Origin: Nipponacmea schrenckii | Lineage: Eukaryota; Mollusca; Gastropoda; Lottiidae | Assembly (NCBI GenBank): GCA_030562195.1 | Contig: JAUJPP010000003.1 | Location: 15,779,398 to 15,843,397 of the forward strand | Length of the DNA stretch: 64,000 nucleotides | Direction of reading: 5' to 3' | Shown: piece after piece, positions 1 to 10,359 of the stretch | How positions within the stretch are numbered: the stretch's first letter is position 1 | Layout: each line of letters opens with the position of its first letter | Made by a program: the position numbers and the translations under genes | The notes under the pieces: generated by a model | Told to the model about the DNA's origin: nothing | Seen by the model: only the letters and a program-made list of their open reading frames with translations | Databases searched by the model: none

Positions 1-327
1 TATGCTTCCAATGAATCGTCTGTTTAAAATATTTATAGACACTATTCAGATAGTATTTTACAATTAAAATTACCTTGATCATATTCGAATACTTTAGTTT
101 ATCCTGAAAAAAAATTCAAAATTCAAGCTTTGATACAGATTTATGTGGACAAACTGGAAAAAAATACATCTGTTATCTGAAAGTTGATATGTAAATATAG
201 ACATTATTTTATGCGTTCTATTTTACTTTGAGCGTCAATGAGTATTTATCAGTTAATGTTTAGAATAGACTCATTCTTGAGGAAACAGAGAGAAAGCAAG
301 TTGGTCTGAGACTCTAACCTATCCTAC

Positions 328-1832
328 AGGTATAACACTGCACGAATCGGAAGTCTTTGTTACCTGTGGTTCAGTGACGCCAGTGGGAATATTCATCTCC
401 AACATGCTACCATCATTTCTTCCAACCAATAGATCACCACTTAATGTTTCAAATGTTAATCTTTCTGAAAGATTGCCTACAAGAAAATGCAGAGTAACTT
501 TATCTCTAAGACTTGCAATTCTGTCTACGTCCAATTTCACACTGTTTTGTTCATTAAAGCAATCTTGGTCAGCGCCCAAAAACTTATCTTTTAAAATTTA
601 ACGCAAGAAAAACCAACATCATTGTTATCAAAGCTTTTTATCTCTGGCAGCTGTTTCGAATTTCGCCTCAATTCGTATTCTTACCAAATTTATTAAATAT
701 AACTGAAGCTGTGGCAAGAGTAGCATGACCACACAAACTAACTTCAGCTTCTGGTGTGAACCATCGTAATCCAAATTTACTACCTAAAATAAATATATAG
801 TTAACTACATAATTTATCGATGAATTGTATCGTGATCAAACTACATAGTTCTTCCTGCACTGGTTGGACCAAACATTATAAGGACTACTTTAATCCGGTT
901 AAATGAAATTAATGTAACAGATAGTTCTTAATCGTAGATCTTAATAGGTTAGTCAAACAAGGCCCGTGTGACAGAAACTTACTTTCTTTAAAGGAACCGC
1001 CGTCAGCTAAAATTCTTGGGTATGCTGTTTCGGAGAGATTCATTTCCATGGCAATTTTTTGCATCTCATCTTCGCTAAGGTCCTGAAATAGTAAGGGACA
1101 AAAGCAAAAACAAATATTATAGTATGTAGAATGTATAAAAATACATGTATATCACACATTCAATTAGCAAAACACTACGCAAAGACAGTACAAACAGTTT
1201 AGCCTTCGGGCACTGGCCGGCCTCCCTCGGGCCAGTGAAATGTCGGATTTTTTCGTGAAATTAAGCCCTCTTAAACTGCATCTCAGACAATTTGAAACCC
1301 CACCTCAACGGACTTCGGCCTTTCGGATCACGCACCTGTAGATACGTATACGTATTGGGTTAGGTCAAATCTCGTGTTAGTGTTCCGTGTTACGTGGTTT
1401 ATTTGGTGTTAAAACCAGACAATATAATATATTTAAATAAAGAATCAGTTCAAATTTCGTGTTAAAACTAACGCGGAACACTAATACGAGATTTGACCTC
1501 ACCCATTTTATTGATTGCCTTATAACCTTGAAACCCTATATTATTCATTTTCATTACCACAAGATGTTCTGACCTTAAGATTTTCGCGTGCATGGTATAT
1601 ATAATCAATATTATGTAATACATCCTAGTTGCATTTAAAAAAAATGTATATTCTAGGTTCGAGATTACAAGCTATAGCTACAGAGGTTAAAATAGTACAA
1701 ATATAACAACACGAACAATATTCTACTTACAGAATCAAAATCCAGGGGGCACACAGCTGCAGGATTCCCTTCAAAGGATGCACCAGCAAAAGCATCTACA
1801 GTAAAAATAGGCAGTGTGATACAACCAGACAT
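328..1832 (-). CDS. PBLD: PBLD, phenazine-biosynthesis-like (PhzF-fold) protein, first four coding exons
   Basis: Minus-strand exons at 1731-1832, 983-1082, 685-783 and 328-476 splice in frame (phases 0, 1, 1) to give about 150 N-terminal residues. The ATG at 1832 opens with the family start [16 protein letters not shown]. The N-terminal [11 protein letters not shown] segment, the LSET motif around residue 52 (its Glu aligns with the catalytic Glu of PhzF) and GHATLATA in exon 3 are PhzF-family hallmarks. PhzF proteins are two-lobed isomerases; animal PBLD (MAWBP) has no settled substrate and is cytosolic. Human PBLD is 288 aa, so about half is missing: the last donor (at 327) is intact and the gene continues beyond the left edge. 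Intron 1 holds a foldback repeat (1354-1507). Exons and phases are seen directly; the function is known only at family level. Confidence 0.93.
1354..1507. repeat. Foldback/MITE-like inverted repeat in PBLD intron 1
   Basis: The left arm, reading GGTCAAATCTCGTGTTAG then TGTTCCGTGTTA, is matched as a reverse complement by the right arm near 1465-1505 with about four mismatches over 36 bases. The spacer is about 75 bases with no coding content. No target-site duplication was settled. Confidence 0.7.
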
Positions 1833-2322
1833 ATTTGAAATAACTATTGATTATACTCGAATTGCTTGACTTTATACTAGATAAATACACTTCATAGACC
1901 TATTATACATAGTTAGTCGAACCATTGGAATGACATATGGTTTGACATTGCCGAGGAATGTTACCACGAGTATATGTATCATTGGTTAGATTTCTCTACT
2001 TGACCAACTTTTTAGATTAATGTAGGACAGAAATTAGATTAAACTAGAACTGTGAACAGCTCCGAGGGTGCCCTTGAGACATTATTCCATGGATTTTGGA
2101 CCTTTTGAAACTTTTAACCTTAAAGCTCACAATTTTGATGTTTTAAAAATAGAAAAAAATTTAACAGGAAATTAGCAAGTAGGCCTACTTTCTGGTATCT
2201 AATACAAACTCAACTTTATACATACACTCCAGAAATTTCAATGAAAAATGTTAAATTGTACATAATAAAGGAGAATAAAGAGGCGGAAAATATAGGTAGA
2301 TTAATATTGATCTATTATAACT
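1833..2322. other. 5' flank of PBLD, no gene seen
   Basis: AT-rich sequence upstream of the PBLD start codon on the minus strand. It presumably contains the PBLD promoter and 5' UTR, but no convincing core element or further exon was seen. Confidence 0.5.
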
Positions 2323-2890
2323 TTATCGTATGGTTATTTGTATAGTCTCACGGTAGCTATAATATATAGATACAGAGTGAAATTTGAACATTATGTGACG
2401 ATATGTTTTTACTGATATAAACATGGTCAATGAGTGAGTGCCAGCTTCGGTAGTGTAATGCTGAACAAGTTGACTGTAACCAAATGTTTTAAAACAATTC
2501 ACTACAGAAAATTGACCCTCCAATATGTTTTGATTGAAATCCCTCATAATAACATAATCTGAACTTGAGTCGTCTAATTAAACTAATAATCTCTAACATT
2601 TGGAGAAATAAATCTAAAGGAGAAAAGGATGGTCTATAGATAACAATGGAATATTCAAAGCAATGTGTTCTATATTTTAATTTCCCAATTGCAAAATATT
2701 TCAATTTTGACTTTCCTTAGAATATACTCCTATTCCTCCATGCACCTTTTCTTTAATAACTTCAAAAGTTATACTTTTATCATAGTCGGTGCTTTGAGGC
2801 TGGTGGTAAAAATGAAAACCATTAAATTTTAGTTTTGAATTATTAAGCCATGTTTCTGTTAACCAAATAACGTTACTTTCTGCGGAGTAA
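2323..2890 (-). pseudogene. Relic of a non-LTR retrotransposon endonuclease (EEP/APE-like) domain
   Basis: Three minus-strand reading-frame pieces join in order. At 2890-2704 is a segment with NVIWLTETWLNN (catalytic Glu region) and GGIGVYSK (usually GGVAIY). At 2704-2489 is a segment with IYRPSFSPLDLFLQMLE (usual YRPP...FL..LE). At 2547-2323 is a segment with DFNQNIL (from GDFN, here RDFN) followed by YSQLVQHYTTEAGT, the expected QLV..PTTE..T. This is the order of an exonuclease-endonuclease-phosphatase domain in LINEs. Frame breaks and the lost GDFN glycine mark it as dead. No reverse transcriptase follows. Confidence 0.65.
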
Positions 2891-3149
2891 TTTTTTTTAT
2901 GACAATATATACTTTTTTCAGTAAAATCTATTGTAAGACCCCGTTACATAACGCAACAAAGGCATTACGAACATGGAATATTCTATAAAGGGATAATACG
3001 CCTCTATCAAGACTAAGAACTTGTACTTTGTCAATAGTAACTGCATTAGCGAAGTGCAATGGAAACTGGCATCTAACATCGCCTTTGTAGTTAATATGGG
3101 GGCAAATTGAGAAATTAACATTTACCTACCAGTCAACAAAATTTGACAA

Positions 3150-3382
3150 AACGAAGACCGAAGACCAAAGACCAAACACCCATAGGTACAAAACGAAGAC
3201 CCAGGTACAAAAAGAAGACCCACCCAGGCACAAAGCGAAGACCCAGGTTGAAAACGAAGACCCAACTAGGTACAAAACGAAGACCTAGGTACAAAACGAA
3301 TACCCAGCTTCTATTATAGGTACAAAACGAATACCCAGCTATAGGTACAAAACGAAGACACGGGTACAAAACGAAGATCCAA
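3150..3382 (+). repeat. Short-period tandem repeat, unit like GGTACAAAACGAAGACCCAG
   Basis: About ten degenerate copies of a 17-24 base unit with core ACAAAACGAAGACCC. A minus-strand ORF of 120 aa across it is only a translation of the repeat. Related TATAAAACGAAGATCAC units recur at 3850-4015, and the reverse complement of the core appears twice at 4766-4815. Confidence 0.85.
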
Positions 3383-3839
3383 TGTAATCTGTCGTATTGG
3401 GTGCCGTCTCGATAATGCACTCTGGTGTGAAAATTGGGTACCGGTATCAGCTGTATCAGCTGAGTTTCGTGGATTTTAATTATATTCGTTGTCAAGAAGA
3501 CAATTTAGCCCAGTCTATCAAGGGGGGGTTTTCGGATGAGTAGAGATTATCTGGGATACAGATGCCCAAAGGGCGTAAAAAAACCACAGTCGAGGTTTGT
3601 TTTGGTTAAAGCCTGTATCACTATCCACAATATTCTTTCAATGAATATGGGTCACCGCAAGGTCATGTTTTTCACTGTGAGGTCAGGCTGCAGAGATGAC
3701 TGATCAGTAGTGACACTAGGTCACTCGACAACAACAACTACCGCGAAATCGAATTCCGAAGTTCAAATAGTTGTTAAATTAAGGTGTGGAACTCTTGATA
3801 GTAGGTACCTAAAAGTTCAGCATTTGAAATAAAAAGGAA

Positions 3840-4020
3840 AATGATCCAACTATAAAACGACGATCACAGCCAAGGATCATATATAACAGAGGCTCTGACT
3901 AGCGAAGATTTATAAAACTAATGAAGGTTTATAAAACTAATATCAACACTGGGCCTACTATTATAAAATGAAGACTCAACTATAAAACGAAGATCACCCT
4001 ACTATAAAGCTAAGACTTTT
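3840..4020 (+). repeat. Diverged TATAAAACGAAGATC repeats
   Basis: Several spaced copies of a TATAAAACGA(A/C)GATCAC-like unit related to the array at 3150-3382. The sequence between the arrays (3383-3839 and 4021-4765) shows no gene. Confidence 0.55.
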
Positions 4021-4765
4021 CAGTTCGTTTTTTTTTTCTATACAATGTTGTTACGGGTACTGTTAATTTTTTACACGCAACAGGGTAGTGTGTCAATGCT
4101 TAATGCATGACAGTGCACAAAGTTATCGTAGGTGGTAAATTCTCAAGATTGGACCTCGGTATTTAAAATATGTACATGAACATGTTCAAGCATTTGATAA
4201 AAATCTCCAGTATGTGTGAAATCTAATGCTGATATACCCTTCTTTCAAATCTAAGAGCCCAGTTCATTAAGTGTTTTGGTACCTCCTCTACTATGCATAT
4301 ACATGTACACAATGACCAGATTTCCTTATAGTACCATTCTTAATAAGGCCGGTGTTCCAATTGGTAGAATAGGAAATGTGCGGGTACACAAACTGAGTAA
4401 TAGGCCCATTACATCTTGTTTACAAACTGGGCTCTAAGACATGAAAGTACGGTATATTTTATAGTTTTACTAAACTCCAAAATTCTTTGGTTTTGTGGTT
4501 TTAGTACTCAATAGTACTTTGTATTGTAATTCAACCACAGATAATACAATCTCAGCTATATTGGACGGCCTAGCTATATCGGATGGCTTATTGTGCTATT
4601 AGATGTAAATCTTAACATATAGGCCTACATATGTTATGACATTTTTACAGTGTACTATAAGTTGTAGTCCAGCAAATATATAAGTTTAATTTTTGCACTT
4701 TGCACGAGGCGAAAGAAGGTGAAAATAAAATTCAGAAAAAATTCAAAAAAGGGCATATTTAAAAT

Positions 4766-4815
4766 TGTGTCTTCGTTTTGTACCTGGGTCTTCGTTTTGT
4801 ACCTAGTTGGGTCTT
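4766..4815 (-). repeat. Inverted copies of the ACAAAACGAAGAC repeat
   Basis: Two copies of GTCTTCGTTTTGTACCTGGG-like sequence, the reverse complement of the array at 3150-3382. The 1.7-kb segment 3150-4815 is therefore bounded by inverted repeat arrays, as in foldback elements. Confidence 0.7.
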
Positions 4816-4986
4816 AAACCGAGGATCCGTGTGTTACAGGTTGCGTGCGTGTAAGATCCCTCGACAGTTCTAAATCTAAAAAAAAAAGAATAGGCTTAAT
4901 CCCCTTGTCCTGGCAAAATTTCCCTCATTGCACACTGCATGGCGCTGGCCGCAAACGAATAGGACGTAAAACTCCATTCATTTCAT
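4815..4986 (+). mobile_element. SINE family A, 3' half only
   Basis: Matches the 3' part of the fuller copy at 38494-38806: a segment reading CTCGACAG, then TCCTGGCAAAATTTCCCTCA, a GCACACTGCAT block and an ACTCCATTCATTT tail. The tRNA-like head is absent. It abuts the inverted repeat just upstream. Confidence 0.75.
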
Positions 4987-5408
4987 TGTGTGCAGCTTAG
5001 CTCTAAAGGACGATAAATAACTTGTTGGCCAACCCGACCAAACTAAAACTGTCATGTCACAAAGGCGCCACAATTTTTTAATCCCAATTCTTTTAAATCA
5101 CATGTTTTGCGGAAAGGCACCATAATTGCCAATGCTCTGGAAGCATATTTGGTGCTGTTAAGGGTTGAATACATTGCGACTCGGATTATAAGTTTGTTCA
5201 GACCAAAATAATGTCGAAATTACCCCCCTTTAACCACATAGAATATATCAGTTGAGCCCCTCTGTATGAATTTTCTGAAACTTAGGTCGGCATTATGTAA
5301 TAAATTAATTTCTATAACTTCAGAACATATTTTAAAACAAATGAATTGCATTTTAACAATATAATTGTCACTTGCGAATTAACACGGTCTATCTGATATC
5401 TTCTTTTC

Positions 5409-6560
5409 AAGGTATGGTTTTGAAATTTTGCAGAGATTAACTTCAGATAGTTGGCTAGCTGCATTTCAAATTTCAACTTTACATCTTCAGTAGTTTTCCC
5501 GTGGCAGCAGGTCTGTGTTTTTGTCTGCACCGTTGAATGTGCAACAAGCTACTTTAGTACCGTATAAGCTGTTTGCCGACAATCCTCCCCCACCCAGAAC
5601 AAAAAGAGCCATAACTCGGCGAGTTTTGATCCTATCGATAAAATATTTGCATGAAATGAAAGCTTATCCATTTCTACGTCTTTTTTAGTCAGAAACTTAT
5701 TTTCGATTTTCTTTTTCAAACTTTCGAGGAAAAAGACAAGTAAAAAATCGCTGATATTTTGGTTTGGGAAAAAGCCTGACACAAAAAGCACTGTAACTGT
5801 CGGAGTTTTTAAGGTACGGACCTGAAATAATGCAGAGATTAACTTCAGATAGTTGGCTACCTGCATTTGAAATTTTAACTTTACATCTTTAGTAGTTTTG
5901 CAGTGGCAGCAGTTCTAAATGTTGGTCTACATCGTAGAATGTGCAACAAGCCACTATAGGACCGTATGAGCCTGTGGCCGCCCCCCCCCCACCACCGAAC
6001 AAAAATGAGCCAGAACTCGACGAGTTTTGATCCTATCGATGAGATCTTTGCATGAAATGAAAGCTTATTCATTTCTTCGTCTTTTTCAGTTAAAAAGTCA
6101 AAAACCAATTTTCGATTTTTATTTCAAACTTTCGAGAAAGTCGACTTTGGAGTTTTACCCAAATTGTCAAGTTGAAAATCGCTGATATTTTGGTTTGGGA
6201 AAGAGCCTTTCACCAAAAGCGCTGTAACTGCCAAAGTTTTTAAGGTATGGATCTGGAATTTTGCAGAGATTAACTTCTGATAGTTAGCTACCAGCATTTC
6301 AAATTTCAACTTTACATCTTCTGTAGTTTTCCCGTGGGAGCAGTTCTAAGTTTTGGTCTGCACCGTAGAATTTGCAACAAGCCACTATAGGACCGTATAA
6401 GCTGGTGGCCGACCCCCCACCACCGAACAAAAGTGGCCATAACTCGACGAGTTTTGATTCTATCGATAAAATTTTTTGCGTGAAATGAAAGCTTATACAT
6501 TTCTACGTCTTTTTCAGTCAGACACTCATTTTCGATTTTTTTTTCAAACTTACGAGAAAA
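5409..6560. repeat. Three diverged tandem copies of a ~0.4-kb unit
   Basis: Landmarks recur in order: CAGAGATTAACTTC at 5431, 5833 and 6264, a CCGTATRAGC block near 5560, 5960 and 6390, then a TCGACGAGTTTTGATCCTAT-like block and TTTCAAACTTTCGAG. Periods are about 402 and 431 bases. Short minus-strand ORFs inside the three copies are similar to one another but have no recognisable domain. Confidence 0.85.
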
Positions 6561-6564
6561 TGTG

Positions 6565-6860
6565 TTTGGGATTCTACAAATTCCATCAAAAATTATGCCC
6601 CACCACCATCAGCGTGGACTGTTCAAAAATTGACCATTTTTCAAAAATTGACCATGAAGAGTCTTCATCTCTGACCGGACATTAACTAAGTTTGGCATGA
6701 AAATACCATCACATTTGAGTTTTTGATATATTCACAGGTCTGAAGGAACCATGTGGTTAGGATTCTGTCAATTCCATCAAAAATTATTCTCCAGTACCAT
6801 CAGTGTGGACTTTTGAAAAATTGACCTTGAAGAGTTTTCATCTCTGACCGGCCATTGACT
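6565..6860. repeat. Two copies of a ~190-base unit next to the Penelope-like element
   Basis: A GATTCTRYMAATTCCATCAA block followed by ACCATCAGYGTGGACT occurs at about 6570 and 6760. A shorter version lies at about 10245-10320, on the other side of the element, so this sequence probably belongs to the element's terminal region. Confidence 0.65.
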
Positions 6861-6901
6861 AAGATTGGCATTAAATACCATTATATCGATTTTTTTTGTT
6901 T

Positions 6902-7086
6902 ATTTATATGAAATATGAAAAAATCCAGGATAATCTTCCAGAGTGCTCTACGTGCACATCCACGGAGCTTTATAGATGATTAGAAAACGAAGAATTTCAC
7001 ATAAACATTAAGTTTTCTCAACAGTCTGTTTCGTAGTAGATTTGCTACCACTCGTCAGGAGAACAAACGGTTTGGCTTGAAATATT
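6902..7086 (-). repeat. Left direct repeat (pLTR part) of the Penelope-like element
   Basis: Near-identical to 9291-9476 in the same orientation. It is the 3' UTR of the minus-strand element, downstream of the stop codon at 7127-7129, and contains the hammerhead at 7015-7063. Direct repeats carrying part of the element are typical of PLEs. Confidence 0.85.
7015..7063 (-). ncRNA. Hammerhead ribozyme, left copy
   Basis: On the minus strand the conserved core is complete. Stem I pairs UUCUC with GAGAA, then comes CUGACGA. Stem II pairs GUGGUAG with CUACUAC around loop CAAAU. GAAA follows, then a minimal stem III (ACA/UGU, loop GAC) and cleavage triplet GUU. The predicted scissile bond lies between 7020 and 7019. 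Hammerheads with a very short stem III are known from Penelope-like elements, which agrees with the flanking RT/GIY-YIG remains. Identified by pairing by eye, not by a covariance model. Confidence 0.88.
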
Positions 7087-7126
7087 GCTATGCATGCACG
7101 TGGGCACAGTAACTACACAAGGTGAA

Positions 7127-9285
7127 TTAGACGTCATGTTGTAGGAGAAATTTGCGTGAATGGCGACACGTGCTGATTAGCTCCGAACGCTTGTTTAAGG
7201 TTGATTTTTCAGGGTGACAAATGATGAAAAACTTTTCCAGGGTACAAAGGTTACATCTTTTTGATATATTTAAGTATGATGATGAGCGTCCTAGAATTTT
7301 CCACTTTATCTTATAGTCTTCGTTGTTTTTTTTTTTTGAAAGTCCAAATGAATTTACTGAGTTCGGTGCTGTTTTTTAATCTCTCATCTCGAAAAGATTG
7401 GCGATGGTTAGCGTATCTCGATTTAAATTCAGTATCTGTTAGTCCGACGTAGGTTTCTTGTTTATTATTTGCACTGATAAACAATGATGCGGGCCCGACA
7501 TTCACCATTAAGTGGACAGTCTTGCTTCTGACGGCAGTTGCATGGTTTATTATCATTTACTTTACGGATCGTTCTGGTCGCAGCATTATGTGAGTCTATC
7601 AGGTTTTTCATTGATGGCATACAGCTGTATGATACTTTTATAGTATTTCTGTTAATGATTGGTCGTAATATATGATCGGGTGGGAAACAGCTATCAATTA
7701 ACTTTAAGAATTGTCTTCCGATATTGGTTCTCACGTTATTATCATACGGAGGATTAAACCACGTTATTCTGCGTGACCGTTTCCGTTTACTACGTTCCTT
7801 AGATTTAGCTGATTCGTCGTATTTCAGTCTGTAATCATAGCCACTTTCTGTGAGCGCGTTTTGATAAACATTTACAGCTTTGTTAAATTCCTGTTGGTCT
7901 GACGAAATAGATGATAATCGATGATTTACGCCAGATGGTATGGCCTTCAGTACAGATGGAGGACGGTTACTTTTGGCATTAACATAACGAGGAATGTTGC
8001 CAGGTTTTAAATACGGGCAATGTTTACCGGTTCTTAAATTTAATGTTACGTCCAAATAGTCTACTACTTTTTTGTTCGCGTCAATTGTGATGCTTAAACC
8101 CTGTTTTGCAAATAATTTACATAATCTTTGTTTATTTTTTCAGTTACTTTTGGATTGCTTTTAGTTTCGCAAAGACCGTCATCTCTGTATAGGCCAACGT
8201 TCAACTGGCTACCAAACTCGGAATCAATAAGCGATAGAAGATATAAGCCTACATGTTCACAACAGTCTGCCCCATCGTAAGAACCCACGGTAATATCAAA
8301 TAAGTTGGCTTGGGCATCTTTTTTATTCCATTGCTAGTTGTTACGTATGAGTATGGACTTCTTGGTGTGCATAATGATCTCTAAGTCACTGTTTGAAATA
8401 TCGTGAAATTGTGAAGCGTATTATAGGGCGTTCTGCAGTAGTAACTCAGAAATAGATGGGTAAAAATTGACAATGTCAAAGCAAATGAAAGATGCTGAAT
8501 TTTTGTCGGTGATCTTATCGAACCATTGTGTGACTGATGCTGTTTTGCGACATAAATTGTAGCCAGTGGCTTCTGAAACTGATTTGACTATTTGATCAAG
8601 GGTTAACTTAATGATTTTTCCGAGTTCAGATTTTGTAGGGTTGATCAAACGGCATTTCGGGTTATTTCCAAAGTCTTCTTTATGGTCTTTTAGAGTGATG
8701 AAGCATTCTCTCTCAGCTATTTTTTCGACTCTATCAGCGATCTTTAACTTCCTTGTTATATTATGGCCCTCGGTGTTAACTTCTTTTACAGTTTTTTCAG
8801 TTGATTTTTTTGTAGGTTTTGTGTACATTCTTGTCCAGGAGTGAAGAATATTCATCATTCGTTAGTTGGTAGAAATTTGAGGTCTTTAATCTGCTTTAAT
8901 AATTAGCTTTGGGTTTGCTCTTATCTTCTTTTTGTCACTATTTAATTTGCGCTGGAACTCACATGTCTTCTTTTCAAATTCGATGTTTTGAATAATTTTT
9001 GTTAGTTTGCCCTCGAAGGGTTTAAGTTCGTTTATCAAGGGCGGAGATTTCCGGTCTTGAAGACGTAAGTTTCGGTATCGGAGTTTCTCAATTCAGGCTT
9101 GAGGTATAACAATGATCGCCATCTCAGATTTTTTGATGACAATTTCTGTTTTTTCAATGAGTCTCTTTTGGTATGTAGTTTTATCTGCATGTGGAATATT
9201 CTTCGTCGAGTATTTATAGATCTATGTAATCTTATCCATCACGATGATTTTCCTAGGTTAGAGTGCTCAACTGGAGGGCAGGAGC
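7127..9285 (-). pseudogene. Decayed Penelope-like element polyprotein (RT + C-terminal GIY-YIG)
   Basis: Reading the minus strand downward gives, in order: an N-terminal region near 9040-8900 (INELKPFEGKL, then EFEKKTCEFQRKL); an RT segment at 8858-8421 (ITLKDHKEDFG, CRLINPTKSELGK, FDIVNFYPSISE, the motif A aspartate); a segment at 8288-8094 with GLYRDDGL (YxDD catalytic motif); a linker at 8055-7465; and a GIY-YIG nuclease with VYQC then ETYVGLTDTEFKSRY and NHRQSF. A C-terminal part with CNLC and NKRSEL ends at the stop 7127-7129. This is the domain order of canonical PLEs. Several frameshifts and stops (for example near 8880, 8420, 8330, 8090, 7465 and 7320) break it, so it is not functional. 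It would have copied RNA by target-primed reverse transcription, using the GIY-YIG nuclease to nick DNA. Confidence 0.9.
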
Positions 9286-9290
9286 GTTAT

Positions 9291-9476
9291 ATTTATATGA
9301 AATATGAAAAAATCCAGGATAATCTTCCAGAGTGCTCTACGTGCACATCCACGGAGCTTTATAGATGATTAGAAAACGAACAATTTCACATAAACATTAA
9401 GTTTTCTCAACAGTCTGTTTCGTAGTAGATTTGCTACCACTCGTCAGGAGAACAAAACGGTTTGGCTTGAAATATT
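9291..9476 (-). repeat. Right direct repeat (pLTR part) of the Penelope-like element
   Basis: Direct repeat of 6902-7086 with only a few differences, lying upstream of the coding region on the element's strand. It ends at the same TGAAATATT where the left copy runs on into coding sequence. Here the continuation is displaced to 10008 by an inserted block. Confidence 0.85.
9404..9452 (-). ncRNA. Hammerhead ribozyme, right copy
   Basis: Same core as the left copy (CUGACGA, stem II GUGGUAG/CUACUAC, GAAA, minimal stem III, GUU triplet, stem I UUCUC/GAGAA) with no base changed in the core. Self-cleavage by both copies would release a unit-length RNA from a tandem transcript. The predicted scissile bond lies between 9409 and 9408. 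Confidence 0.88.
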
Positions 9477-10007
9477 CATGTAGGTTGTGAATCTACAGGG
9501 TTGATTTAATCAAATGCAGATGCGTATTAAAATATATATCTTTTCTTTTCTTTTACAACTATACATATAATACGATTGACTGAAATATACAAAATAAAGA
9601 ATTCTTAAAACTGAGAATCTCTAAGGACAGAAAAACATTAGGCCTATGATATAGTAGTAGTCATTAATGGCAACGCTAACAAACAAGATTTTATAATGCA
9701 AAACTAAAGGGATGAAAGACCATATAAGACCATTAACATATCAATGAAAATAAAAATATACAAGATCAAAACATACCATAAATATTGGCCCTAACAACCT
9801 CCTCTAGAATTATAAATAATCTAAAATATGAGCAAAGTGAAAATCGCCATGTTTCTGTGTCTGCACTAACTTCCTTCAAAGGGAAATAACTTATACGTAT
9901 CTTAAATCTATAAAGGGAGGTAACCAAGAATTTTCAAGCTGCTTAATTTTATCAGTCTACAATTTATGAATTTAAAAACAATAAAAGTATTATTGCCCCT
10001 TACAATT
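9477..10007. mobile_element. 531-base insertion splitting the right PLE repeat
   Basis: The left copy is continuous where this block interrupts the right copy, so its ends are exactly defined by comparison (left junction 7086/7087). The trinucleotide ATT occurs at both edges and may be a target duplication. No ORF or long terminal inverted repeat is visible; it has a GGGAAATAACTTATA / GGGAGGTAACC pair near its right end. Confidence 0.65.
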
Positions 10008-10203
10008 GCTATGCATGCACGTGGGCACAGTAACTACACAAGGTGAATTAGACGTCATCTTGTAGGAAAAAATTGCGTGAATGGCGACACGTGCTGATTA
10101 GCTCCGAACGCTTGTTTAAGGTTGATTTTTCAGGGTGTGTATCTCGATTTAAATTCAGTATCTGTTAGTCCGACGTAGGTTTCTTGTTTATTATTTGCAC
10201 TGA
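10008..10203 (-). repeat. Displaced continuation of the right PLE repeat
   Basis: Positions 10008-10137 copy 7087-7216 (the end of the PLE coding region) and 10138-10203 copy about 7412-7477, so about 195 bases are deleted between. This is a truncated second PLE copy placed head-to-tail with the first, as PLEs often are. Confidence 0.8.
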
Positions 10204-10359
10204 CTGTGGCCTTTTTTATATATTTTTTATATTTTTATATATTCACCGGTCGGAGGGCACCATGTGGTTAGAATTCTGTCAATTCCATAAAAATATCCGC
10301 CACAGCGTGGACTATTCAAAGAAATGTATACATTATAACCGACACAAGGTTTTCACCCT

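Noticed and set aside
3133..3495. 120-aa minus-strand ORF with repeated FVLYLGLRFVP
   Set aside because: It only translates the ACAAAACGAAGACCC tandem repeat.
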